This document shows, one piece after another, positions 1 through 7,764 of a stretch of DNA of 12,844 bases. The notes below the pieces were generated by a model, which searched no databases, had not been told where the DNA came from, and worked only from the letters and a program-made list of their open reading frames with translations. Origin of the DNA: Solirubrobacterales bacterium. Its GTDB lineage: Bacteria > Actinomycetota > Thermoleophilia > Solirubrobacterales > Solirubrobacteraceae. The stretch covers positions 1 through 12,844 of the forward strand of contig JAFMRN010000034.1 of NCBI GenBank assembly GCA_017354065.1. Direction: 5' to 3'. The first letter of the stretch is position 1. Each line of letters starts with the position of its first letter. Made by a program: the position numbers and the translations under genes.

Positions 1-1
1 C

Positions 2-1237
2 GAGCGAACCGCCCTCGAAAAAATCGCCGCGACCATCAACCACGACCCCACCCTCGACATGCTCTACAGCGACGAGGACATAGTTGACGACGGGCGCCAG
101 ATCTGGGTCCATCACAAACAGGCGTGGTCACCCGACCTTGAGCGGGTCAACGGCTACACCTGCCACCTGGGGGTCTACCGCCGCTCGATCCTCGTTGATA
201 TCGGTGGCTTCCGTGACGAGCTGAACGGATCCCAGGACGTCGACATGATCCTCCGCTTCACCGAGCGGACCGATCGCGTGGCCAGCATCCCAGAGATCCT
301 CTATCACTGGCGGATGCATGCGGCCTCCACGGCCGGCGGGGACGCCAAGCCCTATGCCTACATCGCTGCCCAGAGGGCAATAGGTGAACAGCTGACCCGC
401 CTGGGCGTCGCGGGGCGCGTCGAACCTGGCCCGCCCGGGCTCTATCGCGTAGTACATGAGGTACCCCAAGCCACTTCAGTCGACGTGATCGTGGCCGACA
501 CCGCGCATGCCCCGCTGCAGGCACTGGCCCAGTCCTTGCTTGGCGAGTCAGAGGTCAACTGGCGGCTGATCATATGCGCGCCAGAAGCCGAGCTGAGCCA
601 CGCACGCAGGGCCTTGGGCGTCATGGGCGTGACGGATGATCGCTTGGTACTCAGTTCAGCAGAAGGCAGCGCCCCTGTGCGCTTGGCAACAGGCGCTGCC
701 CAGAGCCGCGCTGATCATCTGCTGCTCTCACCCACTCCGTTCCAGGCCCTCACCAGCGGCTGGCTGGTGCGCCTGCTGGGCTACTCGGCCGAGGCCGGGA
801 TCGCGGCCGCCGGGCCGTTGGTGCTCGGTCCGGACGGTCTGGTCCGCCACGCCGGCGTTGCCATGGTCAACGGGATCCCGCTGTATCTGCTACGCGGCGG
901 GACGACCTCGATGGATCTGCATTTCGGGTATGGCACCTGCGTCCACAACGTCAGCGCACTGGATGGCGTGCTGGTCACCAGCCGCGGCCGGTATGAAGAG
1001 CTCGGCGGCTTGGATTCCGCGCACGGCAGCCTCGCACTGGTGGACTACAGCCTCCGCGCTTACGCAGCCGGGTACCGGCTGGTCAGCGTACCGGACGCCA
1101 GGCTGGCGGTTCGCTCAGATAGCGCCAGCAACAACATCTCCGAAATGCACCTGGTCTGCGGTACTTCGGGGCGGGACCCTTACTACAACATCAACTACCG
1201 CTCAGATCGTGGCGACTTCACGGTCGCCACCATATAG
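2..1237 (+). CDS. Glycosyltransferase with two GT2 domains, 5'-truncated by the window edge
   Basis: The reading frame is open from base 2, so the true start lies upstream; the ATG at 59 is internal because the codons before it already read like the family. The first domain keeps its C-terminal half: YSDED (bases 65-79, the metal/nucleotide-sugar DxD-type motif), SQDVDMILR and the HWRMHAAST segment, all typical of GT2 enzymes in O-antigen or rhamnan assembly. A second GT2-fold domain follows (about base 475 onward) with recognisable GPDGLVRHAGV and GGLD segments. There the usual NND-type DxD is replaced by SPT (bases 728-736), the opening IPTRD-like motif is lost, and the histidine before the late serine-rich segment is missing. 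The second domain may therefore be inactive. The role is inferred as sugar transfer from a nucleotide donor to a growing surface glycan at the cytoplasmic face. It ends 8 bases before the convergent gene at 1246. Confidence 0.85.
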   Translation, partial: ERTALEKIAATINHDPTLDMLYSDEDIVDDGRQIWVHHKQAWSPDLERVNGYTCHLGVYRRSILVDIGGFRDELNGSQDVDMILRFTERTDRVASIPEILYHWRMHAASTAGGDAKPYAYIAAQRAIGEQLTRLGVAGRVEPGPPGLYRVVHEVPQATSVDVIVADTAHAPLQALAQSLLGESEVNWRLIICAPEAELSHARRALGVMGVTDDRLVLSSAEGSAPVRLATGAAQSRADHLLLSPTPFQALTSGWLVRLLGYSAEAGIAAAGPLVLGPDGLVRHAGVAMVNGIPLYLLRGGTTSMDLHFGYGTCVHNVSALDGVLVTSRGRYEELGGLDSAHGSLALVDYSLRAYAAGYRLVSVPDARLAVRSDSASNNISEMHLVCGTSGRDPYYNINYRSDRGDFTVATI

Positions 1238-1245
1238 GCCAAGCA

Positions 1246-3123
1246 CTATGCGATGGTGCCGACCAGCAATTTCGCGGAACGCTCCACCAGCACGGTGCCG
1301 CGTTCCCCATGTAGCGGGGCGTCTCTGACCGCCACGGAGCGTCGCGTCATGCTGAGGATCTCAGAGACCAGCTGAGCGCGTGCACCGGCGACAGCGAGCC
1401 GGCAAACCAAGTCATAGTCCTCGACTCCCTCCAACAGCACGTCCTCGGCAAAACCGCCCGTGTCCCCCAGGATCCTGGTGCGCACCGCATAGGGGGTCGT
1501 GATCCAGCTCTCCGAGCGCAGCCGGGTCGGTTCCCAACCCCAGATCCCGGTCAGGTCACGTCCCCGCGTATCGCCCGGGGCCAAAATCCCGACAGGCGAG
1601 TAGGTCAGTGCGAACTGTGGCATCCCGTTCAGGGACCCGACCAGCCGCTCCAGTCCGTGACGGAAAGGGATGTCCCCTGGCTCGACCACGACGCTGACCG
1701 GGGCGCGAGCGTGCTCCAGTGCGAGGTTGCGCAGTGCCCCCCGCGTCGACACGGCGGATGCCTGCACGATCCTGATGGCCAGCTCGGGATTGGCTTGCGC
1801 AAACTCCGTTGCGGTGACGTGCGCTTCCTGCGCGCCGGCAGCTACCGCGAGGACCAGCTCGATATCCGCCAGCCGCCCGTTGCGCAAGGCCTCAAGCGTG
1901 GCGCTGAGCCGGCTGGCGTCGGTACCACAAGCAATCAAAACGCTGGCTTGCGGAACGCCGCGTGCCTCCCAGGCCGGGCTCGTATGCGCTTGATCCTCGC
2001 CGTCAGATTCGCTCGCCTGGTCGATCTCCAGCGCCGCCAGCTGACGCCGCAGTGCCCGCACCTCGCGCTGGACACTGGCGACCGTGTCCCGCATCTCAGA
2101 CTCGCTGTTGGCCGGACCACCAGCTGTGTTATCGGCCTCTGTCGCATCGACATCGCCGCTCAGTGCGTATCCATCCTCGATCGGACGGCCTACCAGCTCA
2201 ACCAGCGCCGCCCGCAAGACGCCGACCGAGAGCCCAAAGGGCAGCCAGGAGCTCAGACGCTCATAGGCCGAGGAGCGGATCCGCGCCAGCTCGTCCGGGT
2301 CGCTCAACAGCTGCTCAAGCACGAACCGCATCGACTCGCGCGGCGCCGCGACGAACTGCTGGCCGGGCGTGAACGGCGCCAGCGCTACCGCCGGCTCGGT
2401 GACCACAACGGCGCCGCAGTGCATCGCGTCCAGCATCCGGTTCCAGTCCAAGTGCGGCGTGGCTTCCGCATGCAGATCCAGCAGGATTTTGCTCTGGCTC
2501 AAGCGCTGGTACTTGGAGGCGCCCAGATATGTCGCTGACTCGATCGTGTTCGACGCCGCCGGATCGGCGATGGTCAGCGACACGTTGTGACGAGCAAGCG
2601 TGTCCGCCAATTGAGCCAGCCCAGCGGTCCGGTGTGCGCTGCGCGAGGCGTAGAAGAGAATGTCTATCGGTCGTTCGGCGTCCGCGTCATAGTGATCGCG
2701 CGGCTTGGAGTACCCGGGGCGCAGGGTTCGCGCGTGCACCCCTTTGCGGTGCAGCTCACCGACTGAGCGGATGTTGACTTCAAACACCGCACCGGCCGCG
2801 CGCAACAGATCGAGGTACACGTCGTCCCCTTGAGCAACGCGATCGGGGTGCTCGTTGCTGACAACGACCGTGCGCGCCAGAATCGAGTCCGATGGAACCG
2901 CGCTCGCACCCGCTAGCGAGATGAACTCCCGGGGGGCGACCAGCACGTACACGACCCCGGGCCGAGGCAACGGAAACCCGTCCTCATGCACGCTTGAGGG
3001 CACACCCTGGAGGTCCAGCTCGTAGCGGAGGGTCTCCGCAAAGTCACGGGTCGCCCAGTCCTGGTGGCGGGCGATCACAAACGCAGCTTCCGGCACAGGT
3101 TGATGGTATCTGCGGGGGTCCAC
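1246..3123 (-). CDS. Multidomain glycosyltransferase: GT-B-like domain, coiled coil, GT2-like domain
   Basis: This 625-residue protein starts at a GTG. A GGAGGAG ribosome-binding site lies 9 bases upstream and an in-frame TAG directly precedes the GTG, so the start is well supported. Residues about 10-310 resemble GT-B glycosyltransferases of the CgeB/group 1 type: a Rossmann-like stretch around ERPIDILFYASRSAHR, then LDLHAEATPHLDWNRMLDAM and GAVVVTEP, the usual C-terminal donor-site region. Residues about 340-370 are charged, heptad-like and probably form a coiled coil. The rest reads as a GT2-like domain, with ASVLIACGTDASRLSATLEAL at its start, VVVEPGDIPF in the DxD position and GVEDYDLVCRLA matching the ED motif. 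The first GT2 motif lacks the usual IPxxN form, so activity of this half is uncertain. It probably acts in the cytoplasm on the same glycan as its neighbours. It is transcribed divergently from the GT2-GT4 gene. Confidence 0.75.
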   Translation of the reverse strand: MDPRRYHQPVPEAAFVIARHQDWATRDFAETLRYELDLQGVPSSVHEDGFPLPRPGVVYVLVAPREFISLAGASAVPSDSILARTVVVSNEHPDRVAQGDDVYLDLLRAAGAVFEVNIRSVGELHRKGVHARTLRPGYSKPRDHYDADAERPIDILFYASRSAHRTAGLAQLADTLARHNVSLTIADPAASNTIESATYLGASKYQRLSQSKILLDLHAEATPHLDWNRMLDAMHCGAVVVTEPAVALAPFTPGQQFVAAPRESMRFVLEQLLSDPDELARIRSSAYERLSSWLPFGLSVGVLRAALVELVGRPIEDGYALSGDVDATEADNTAGGPANSESEMRDTVASVQREVRALRRQLAALEIDQASESDGEDQAHTSPAWEARGVPQASVLIACGTDASRLSATLEALRNGRLADIELVLAVAAGAQEAHVTATEFAQANPELAIRIVQASAVSTRGALRNLALEHARAPVSVVVEPGDIPFRHGLERLVGSLNGMPQFALTYSPVGILAPGDTRGRDLTGIWGWEPTRLRSESWITTPYAVRTRILGDTGGFAEDVLLEGVEDYDLVCRLAVAGARAQLVSEILSMTRRSVAVRDAPLHGERGTVLVERSAKLLVGTIA

Positions 3124-3132
3124 CTATGCGGG

Positions 3133-3139
3133 CTCCTCC
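3133..3139 (-). promoter_or_regulatory. Ribosome-binding site of the 1246-3123 glycosyltransferase
   Basis: GGAGGAG on the minus strand lies 9 bases before the GTG at 3123. It is a near-perfect Shine-Dalgarno sequence and fixes the non-ATG start of that gene. Confidence 0.75.
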
Positions 3140-3159
3140 ACGCTAGCCTTGCGCAGCGG

Positions 3160-5187
3160 ATGGGCGAGCTACCGCCGACAGCCGAGACTCGCCCGGAGCA
3201 GCGCGACGGGCCGTTTTCCCTGCGTGAGCGCATCTACCTGACCTACCGCTATCACGGTCCCGAGGCGCTGGCCCTGCGCGCGCTGACCTTCCCGCTGCGC
3301 TTCACGCCGCTGGCCGGACGCGTCCGGCACCTGACCCTGGATCGCTCCAACGTCCGGCGCAAGCGGATCCGTGAGGCCAAACGCTGGTACCGGCGCTATG
3401 GCCGCCACGTGACCGTGGTGATCCCCAGCTACCGCGACGCCGACCACGTCGCCAAGCTGGTGGACGCGATTGCCAAGACCGCGGATCTGAGCCGCGTAAG
3501 CATCGTCGTCACCGACGATGCGAGTGGCGCCGAGCACCTGGCGCAGCTACACCAGATCCCGCACATCCACGTGATCGAGGGCGAGACCAACGCGGGGTTC
3601 GCGGCCAACGTGAACCGCGGCTTGCAGGCGGCCGATCCCTCCAGTGACGTGCTGTTGTTGAACTCCGACGTGATCCCCAAGGGCGACTGGCTCGCGTGCC
3701 TGCAGTACACGGCCAACGGGGCCGGAGTCGGGGTGGTCGGCGCCAAGCTGCTGTACCCGGACAACCGGATCCAGTGGGCGGGGACGGTCAGGAACCTCGG
3801 CGCACCCGAGTGGTTTGACCACCGCTACCGGTTCAAGCCCGCCAACTGGGGACCGGCCAACGTCGGCGGCCCCTCACTGGCGGCCACGGGCGCGTGCATG
3901 TACATCACGCGCCAGGCCCTGAACCAGGTCGGCCTGTTCGACGAAGGCTTCGGGATGGCCTATGAGGACGTGGATTACGGGCTGCGCGCCTGGCAGGCCG
4001 GCTTCCAGGTGCTGTATGAGCCGCTCGCGGTCATGTACCACCTCGAGTCGGTCACGCGCGGCACCAAACAGAACCAGCGCGAGCTCGACTCCCAGCGCTA
4101 CTTCTGGGAGAAGTGGGCAGACTGGCTGGACCGCCGCAACGTTCGCACCGCGGAGGGCAAGCTGCGGGTCATCTACGTCACCGAGGGCACCGGCGTAGGC
4201 GGCGGTCACCGCGTGATCTTTGAGCACCTCAACGGGCTGGCCGCACGCGGCCACGAGGTGGAGCTGTGGTCCCTGGGCCAGGACCCGGACTGGTTCGACC
4301 TGGACGTGCCGGTTCGCAGCTTCAAGAACTACAAGTCCCTGACCGAGACCCTGGCGCCGATAGAAGCGATCAAGATCGCCACCTGGTGGGTCACCGCCCA
4401 CTACGTCTGGCGAGCCTCGATCAACCACGGGATCCCGGCCTATTTCGTCCAGGACATCGAGTCGAGCTACTACGCCGATGACCAGCCGATGCAGGACCGC
4501 GTGATGGACTCCTACAAGCATGAGTTCCACTACATGACCACATCCCCGTGGAACCGCGACCGCCTGCAAGAGCTCGGTCTTCACCCCGCGATGGTGCCGC
4601 CCGGGCTCGACCTCGACACCTTCCGGCCGTTGCCCGACTCCACACGCGCGGAGGACACGATCCTGGCGGTCGGGCGCTCGGAGCCGCTGAAGAACTTCGG
4701 GCTGACACTGGCCGCCTGGCGGGCGCTGCCCGAGCCGCGCCCGAAGCTGACCCTGTTCGGAATCGAGCCTGAGGTGACCGGCGGTGACCCCGAGATCACA
4801 TACGTGAACGGCCCAACGGACGCAGAGGTGAACGATCTGATGAACCAGGCGAGCGTGTTCATCCAGACCTCACGCCATGAGGGCTTCTCATTGCCGCCAC
4901 TGGAGGCCATGGCCACCGGAGCAGCGGTGGTCTGCACCGACGCCCACGGCAACCGCGAGTTCTGCCGCCACGAGCAGAACTGCCTGATGCCGGCGCCAGA
5001 GCCCGAGGCGGTGGCCCAGGCACTGAAGCAGGTCCTGAGCGACGCGCCGCTGCGCGAGCGCCTCGGCAAGCAGGGGATCAAAACCGCCGCTGACTACGGC
5101 TGGGACAAGCGCATTGACGCGCTGGAGGCGTTCCTTGAATCCGTGGCCGAGCCCCGCAGCGTGCAGCTCACGCGACCCACCGGCTAG
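3160..5187 (+). CDS. Bifunctional glycosyltransferase, GT2 domain fused to GT4 domain
   Basis: I take the ATG at 3160 (675 residues). The frame stays open upstream to a GTG at 3064 and an ATG at 3103, but both would overlap the divergent gene. No strong ribosome-binding site decides the matter. Residues about 83-320 form a GT2 domain: HVTVVIPSYRDA at 83, NSD at 168-170 as the DxD motif, and YEDVDYGLRAW at 268. Residues about 335-660 form a GT-B GT4 domain: GVGGGHRV, FVQDIESSYYADD (similar to WsaF-type rhamnosyltransferases), VGRSEPLKNFG with R506 and K511 at the donor phosphates, and the E-x7-E pair E574/E582 in EGFSLPPLE. Both halves look intact. Two successive sugar additions to a surface polysaccharide by one polypeptide is the natural inference. 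The methyltransferase follows 37 bases downstream on the same strand, probably in one operon. Confidence 0.9.
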   Translation: MGELPPTAETRPEQRDGPFSLRERIYLTYRYHGPEALALRALTFPLRFTPLAGRVRHLTLDRSNVRRKRIREAKRWYRRYGRHVTVVIPSYRDADHVAKLVDAIAKTADLSRVSIVVTDDASGAEHLAQLHQIPHIHVIEGETNAGFAANVNRGLQAADPSSDVLLLNSDVIPKGDWLACLQYTANGAGVGVVGAKLLYPDNRIQWAGTVRNLGAPEWFDHRYRFKPANWGPANVGGPSLAATGACMYITRQALNQVGLFDEGFGMAYEDVDYGLRAWQAGFQVLYEPLAVMYHLESVTRGTKQNQRELDSQRYFWEKWADWLDRRNVRTAEGKLRVIYVTEGTGVGGGHRVIFEHLNGLAARGHEVELWSLGQDPDWFDLDVPVRSFKNYKSLTETLAPIEAIKIATWWVTAHYVWRASINHGIPAYFVQDIESSYYADDQPMQDRVMDSYKHEFHYMTTSPWNRDRLQELGLHPAMVPPGLDLDTFRPLPDSTRAEDTILAVGRSEPLKNFGLTLAAWRALPEPRPKLTLFGIEPEVTGGDPEITYVNGPTDAEVNDLMNQASVFIQTSRHEGFSLPPLEAMATGAAVVCTDAHGNREFCRHEQNCLMPAPEPEAVAQALKQVLSDAPLRERLGKQGIKTAADYGWDKRIDALEAFLESVAEPRSVQLTRPTG

Positions 5188-5224
5188 CCTCAGGCGCCAT
5201 GTTTTTCCCGCGCACACCCGCCCG

Positions 5225-6247
5225 ATGAAGTCGACGTTCGCGAAGCCGTACCTGCGCTGTCCCAGCTGCGGAGCCGAGGACGCCCTCGACCTTCAGGCAG
5301 AAGCGGAGGACCAGGCTGAGATACGCAGCGGCACGCTGATCTGCGAGCGCTGCCACAGCCGCTTCACGGTTGAGCGCGGCGTAGCGGATCTGCTGCCCGA
5401 GTCAAAGACCGCTGACTACGTGCGCGCGGAGGCGGACGGGCTCGAGCGCTTCGCGGAGCTGATGCGCAACGACGGCTGGACACGCGAGCGGATCCTTGAG
5501 CTTCCCTACGCCCAAGACGGTTACTGGTACGTCCAGGCGGTGGCGCTCCAACAGCTGCTCGACACCGTCGAGCTGAAGCCGGGCCAGACAATCCTGGACG
5601 TCGGGTCCAACACCTGCTGGGCGGCCAGCCAGTTCGCTGAGCGGGGGCTGAAGGCCATAGCCCTGGACATCGCGACGGTCGAATACCAGGGCCTTTACAC
5701 CGCGGACTTCTTCTTTGACGCCGGGCGCAACCACTTTGAGCGGGTGCTGGCGACGATGAACGACATTCCGATCGCCAGCTCCAGCCTGGATTACGTGTTC
5801 TGCTGCCAGGTGCTCCATCACAACGACCTCGCTGAGCTGCAGAAGGCGATGCACGAGTTCTTCCGGATCCTGAAGCCCGGCGGCAAGCTGCTGGTGATCA
5901 ACGAGACGCTGAAGCGCGTCACCGACCCCAGCGGCGTCCACATCGAAGGGGTTGAGGAGTTTGAGGGCAATGAGCACGCCCACTGGGCCTGGCAGTATCG
6001 CTGGGTTGCCCACCGCGCCGGCTTCCGCAAGGCCCGCACGCTGCTGCCGATCTACCACCCGATCCTCCAGGAGCACGAGGTGCACCTGCCGATCGGCACC
6101 AGCTCAAAGCAGGCCCTGCGCACCGCCGCCAGCTACGCGATGCGCCACAACCGCTACAGCCGCCGCGCGATCGCCGAGTGGCTGCTGACCGTGAAGGGCC
6201 CGGCCCAGTTCAGCATGGTTACGACCAAGCCGGCCGACGCGGCCTGA
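5225..6247 (+). CDS. SAM-dependent methyltransferase with N-terminal zinc ribbon
   Basis: This 340-residue protein starts at the ATG at 5225. The frame continues upstream to 5114, but that extension overlaps the preceding gene and reads as low-complexity out-of-frame sequence. Residues 12-43 carry four cysteines as CxxC...CxxC (C12, C15, C40, C43), a Trm112-like zinc ribbon. A class I methyltransferase fold follows: motif I ILDVGSNTCWAA at 123, ALDIA as the acidic strand-2 end, DYVFCCQVLHHNDL at 189 and FRILKPGGKLLVIN. The family transfers a methyl group from S-adenosylmethionine; the setting among glycosyltransferases and an ABC exporter suggests a sugar or glycan substrate, possibly chain capping, but the substrate cannot be read from sequence. 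Its last 80 or so bases are duplicated at 7677-7757. It ends 19 bases before the convergent ATPase gene. Confidence 0.85.
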   Translation: MKSTFAKPYLRCPSCGAEDALDLQAEAEDQAEIRSGTLICERCHSRFTVERGVADLLPESKTADYVRAEADGLERFAELMRNDGWTRERILELPYAQDGYWYVQAVALQQLLDTVELKPGQTILDVGSNTCWAASQFAERGLKAIALDIATVEYQGLYTADFFFDAGRNHFERVLATMNDIPIASSSLDYVFCCQVLHHNDLAELQKAMHEFFRILKPGGKLLVINETLKRVTDPSGVHIEGVEEFEGNEHAHWAWQYRWVAHRAGFRKARTLLPIYHPILQEHEVHLPIGTSSKQALRTAASYAMRHNRYSRRAIAEWLLTVKGPAQFSMVTTKPADAA

Positions 6248-6254
6248 GCTGCCG
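6167..6254 (+). repeat. Direct repeat, copy 1 (methyltransferase 3' end)
   Basis: These 88 bases match 7677-7764 with 5 differences by my alignment (at 6182, 6202, 6220, 6234 and 6250), an offset of exactly 1510. The match covers the last 26 codons, the stop and 7 bases beyond, then ends abruptly. Confidence 0.9.
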
Positions 6255-6266
6255 GTAGCGGCGGGT

Positions 6267-7511
6267 TCAGTGCGTCCACATGCCACATAGCGGAACTGCG
6301 GCAAGTCGGTCACCGAAGGGCAGGGCGTTGGCGCCGGTGTAGATCACCACGCCCATCTTGAAACGCGTTCCGAGCTTGTCACGGAGATGCCGCAGCCCAC
6401 GGAAGTCCGAGGAAGCTATCGATGCGGCCGTTTTGACTTCAATCCCGACGACCGACCCGTCGCGCCGTTCCAGGACGACGTCAACCTCTCTCCCGTCTCG
6501 GTCTCGGTAGTGATACTGCCGTGGTGAATCTTCTTCCCAGCTGCTCTGGCGACGCAGCTCGTTGACTACGAAGGTTTCGAAGAATGCTCCGGCGAGTTGG
6601 CCGTCATCTGTGAGACGGGCGGCGTCGGCGCCAGTCAAATAAGCGAGCAGCCCCGTGTCGGCTACGTAGAGCTTTGGGGTTTTGACGACGCGGCTCAGGA
6701 GGTTGGAACTCCAAGCCTCTATCCGCGTTACGAGGAACAGCGCTTCTAACAACGACGTATGGGCGCGGAGGGTGTTCGGAGCGACACTGAGATCCCTGGC
6801 GAGTCCGTCGTAGTTCGTCAGAGATCCCGAGATCGTTCCGAGCGCGATGAGCAGTTTGCGGACGTTAGCTTGGTCGTGCAGCTGCGCGAGCGTGCTCAGA
6901 TCACGCTGGATGATGGTCTCGATGTAGCTCTCGAAGAAGCGGGTGCGGCGCGCCGGCGAGCGTTCAACGGCCGTCGGGTACCCACCGGCGACAATCAGAT
7001 CGGTGTACGCGGCTCTCCCCACCGGTGCGTCATACACATGAGGCCACTTGCCTTCGAACAGTGTTGGGATGAAGGTCTCGCGTGTCTGTCGCAGCTCTCC
7101 TTGGCTGAACGGGAGAAGGCGCAGGTACTCCGCCCGGCCGGTGAGGGCATCGGCGATCCGTGGTGCAGTAAGAAGGTTTGCGGAGCCCGTCAACAAGAAC
7201 TGCCCGGCGCTTGGGTCTCGGTCGACACGAGCCTTGATTGCGAGCAGAAGCTCGGGGGAATGTTGGATCTCGTCGACCACTACGGGTGGTGTGAGCGACG
7301 CGATGAATCCGGTCGGGTCCTCCGTCGCGGCGACACGCGTCTCGTGGTCGTCCAGTGTGAATACCTTCGCGGGTCGGTCTTCGCGTGCAATTTGCCCGAC
7401 CAGCGTGCTTTTGCCCACCTGGCGAGCCCCGAGGATGACCACAACTCGCGTGTCTGCGAGTGCTTCAAGCACGAGCCCGTGAACGCCCCTGGGGATGAAG
7501 CGCTCAGGCAT
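6267..7511 (-). CDS. AAA ATPase with C-terminal DUF4143 / PD-(D/E)XK domain
   Basis: This 414-residue protein has the length and layout usual for the widespread DUF4143 ATP-binding family. Walker A is GARQVGKST at 28-36, Walker B VVVDE at 77-81, and LLTGSAN at 106-112 is the sensor region. About 233-264 (NYDGLARDLSVAPNTLRAHT) looks like a winged helix. The C-terminal part has a complete PD-(D/E)XK-type set: E312/E318 in FFETFVVNEL, D344 in REVDVV, and E358-V-K360 in IEVKT. The cellular role of this family is not established; mobile or stress-related functions have been suggested from its patchy occurrence. It starts at the ATG at 7511 with a short AGG ribosome-binding element. A -10 hexamer flanked by repeated boxes lies upstream, suggesting repressor control. 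It is oriented against both neighbours, so it is probably its own transcription unit. Confidence 0.88.
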   Translation of the reverse strand: MPERFIPRGVHGLVLEALADTRVVVILGARQVGKSTLVGQIAREDRPAKVFTLDDHETRVAATEDPTGFIASLTPPVVVDEIQHSPELLLAIKARVDRDPSAGQFLLTGSANLLTAPRIADALTGRAEYLRLLPFSQGELRQTRETFIPTLFEGKWPHVYDAPVGRAAYTDLIVAGGYPTAVERSPARRTRFFESYIETIIQRDLSTLAQLHDQANVRKLLIALGTISGSLTNYDGLARDLSVAPNTLRAHTSLLEALFLVTRIEAWSSNLLSRVVKTPKLYVADTGLLAYLTGADAARLTDDGQLAGAFFETFVVNELRRQSSWEEDSPRQYHYRDRDGREVDVVLERRDGSVVGIEVKTAASIASSDFRGLRHLRDKLGTRFKMGVVIYTGANALPFGDRLAAVPLCGMWTH

Positions 7512-7544
7512 GGACCTGACGTGGACAGATTATGGTCTTGAGCA

Positions 7545-7613
7545 TCGGCTGATCTGCAGTATAGGGGTCGGCAGATCAGCAAAACACGCTTCGGCAGATC
7601 TGCAAATCAGGCG
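7545..7613. repeat. Three 23-bp tandem units carrying GCWGATCWGC operator-like boxes
   Basis: Each unit begins TCGGCWGATCWGCA and is followed by 9 variable bases; the units start at 7545, 7568 and 7591, exactly 23 bp apart. The cores lie at 7548-7557, 7571-7580 and 7594-7603. The third is a perfect palindrome (GCAGATCTGC), and the first two are perfect inverted repeats of each other. A decayed fourth unit sharing CAGAT fits the same period at 7522. They sit 34 bases upstream of the DUF4143 gene start, with a TATACT hexamer between the first two boxes. This is the arrangement expected of operators bound cooperatively by a dimeric regulator, which I cannot identify. Confidence 0.75.
7558..7563 (-). 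promoter_or_regulatory. Candidate -10 element (TATACT) for the DUF4143 ATPase gene
   Basis: On the minus strand this reads TATACT, five of six bases of the consensus, and lies in the gap between two operator-like boxes. No good -35 is visible at the normal distance; the sequence there is T-rich (TGTTTT). A second possible -10, CATAAT (7529-7534), is nearer the start codon. Confidence 0.45.
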
Positions 7614-7655
7614 TCTCCAATCTTTTACATCTCTGGACCTCTCGCCAAGCGGAAT

Positions 7656-7757
7656 GCGGACCGGATCACGCGGCAGGCGATCGCCGAGTGGGTGCTGACC
7701 GTGAAGGGCCCAGCCCAGTTCAGCATGGTCACGACCAAGCCGGCTGACGCGGCCTGA
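7656..7757 (+). pseudogene. Remnant 3' end of a second, paralogous methyltransferase gene
   Basis: Bases 7677-7757 encode the last 26 residues of the upstream methyltransferase with one change (L to V) and end in the same TGA. Of four base differences in this coding part, three are synonymous. Going upstream, protein similarity fades but does not stop at once: the spaced arginines and S/T of RYSRRAIAEW match RITRQAIAEW, back to about 7656. No start codon or methyltransferase core remains. The bias to synonymous change suggests this copy once evolved as a working gene end, so it is more likely the stump of a diverged tandem paralogue than a fresh duplication. It does not look expressed as a protein. 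Confidence 0.75.
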
Positions 7758-7764
7758 GCGGCCG
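7677..7764 (+). repeat. Direct repeat, copy 2 (methyltransferase 3' end)
   Basis: This is the partner of 6167-6254, with 83 of 88 bases identical by my alignment. The two copies bracket the whole DUF4143 gene and its operator region. Confidence 0.9.

Noticed and set aside
636..1328. 230-residue plus-strand frame overlapping the end of the first glycosyltransferase
   Set aside because: Tryptophan-, serine- and arginine-rich shadow translation running past the true stop into the convergent gene.
1657..2538. Long plus-strand frame opposite the minus-strand glycosyltransferase
   Set aside because: It is a shadow of high-GC coding DNA; the translation is low-complexity and the opposite strand has clear glycosyltransferase motifs.
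3874..4584. Long minus-strand frame opposite the GT2-GT4 gene
   Set aside because: It is a shadow frame; the plus strand carries strong GT2 and GT4 motifs through the same bases.
7545..7613. CRISPR array
   Set aside because: There are only three 23-bp units with 14 conserved and 9 variable bases; the spacers are far too short and no cas gene is present. The palindromic cores fit operators.
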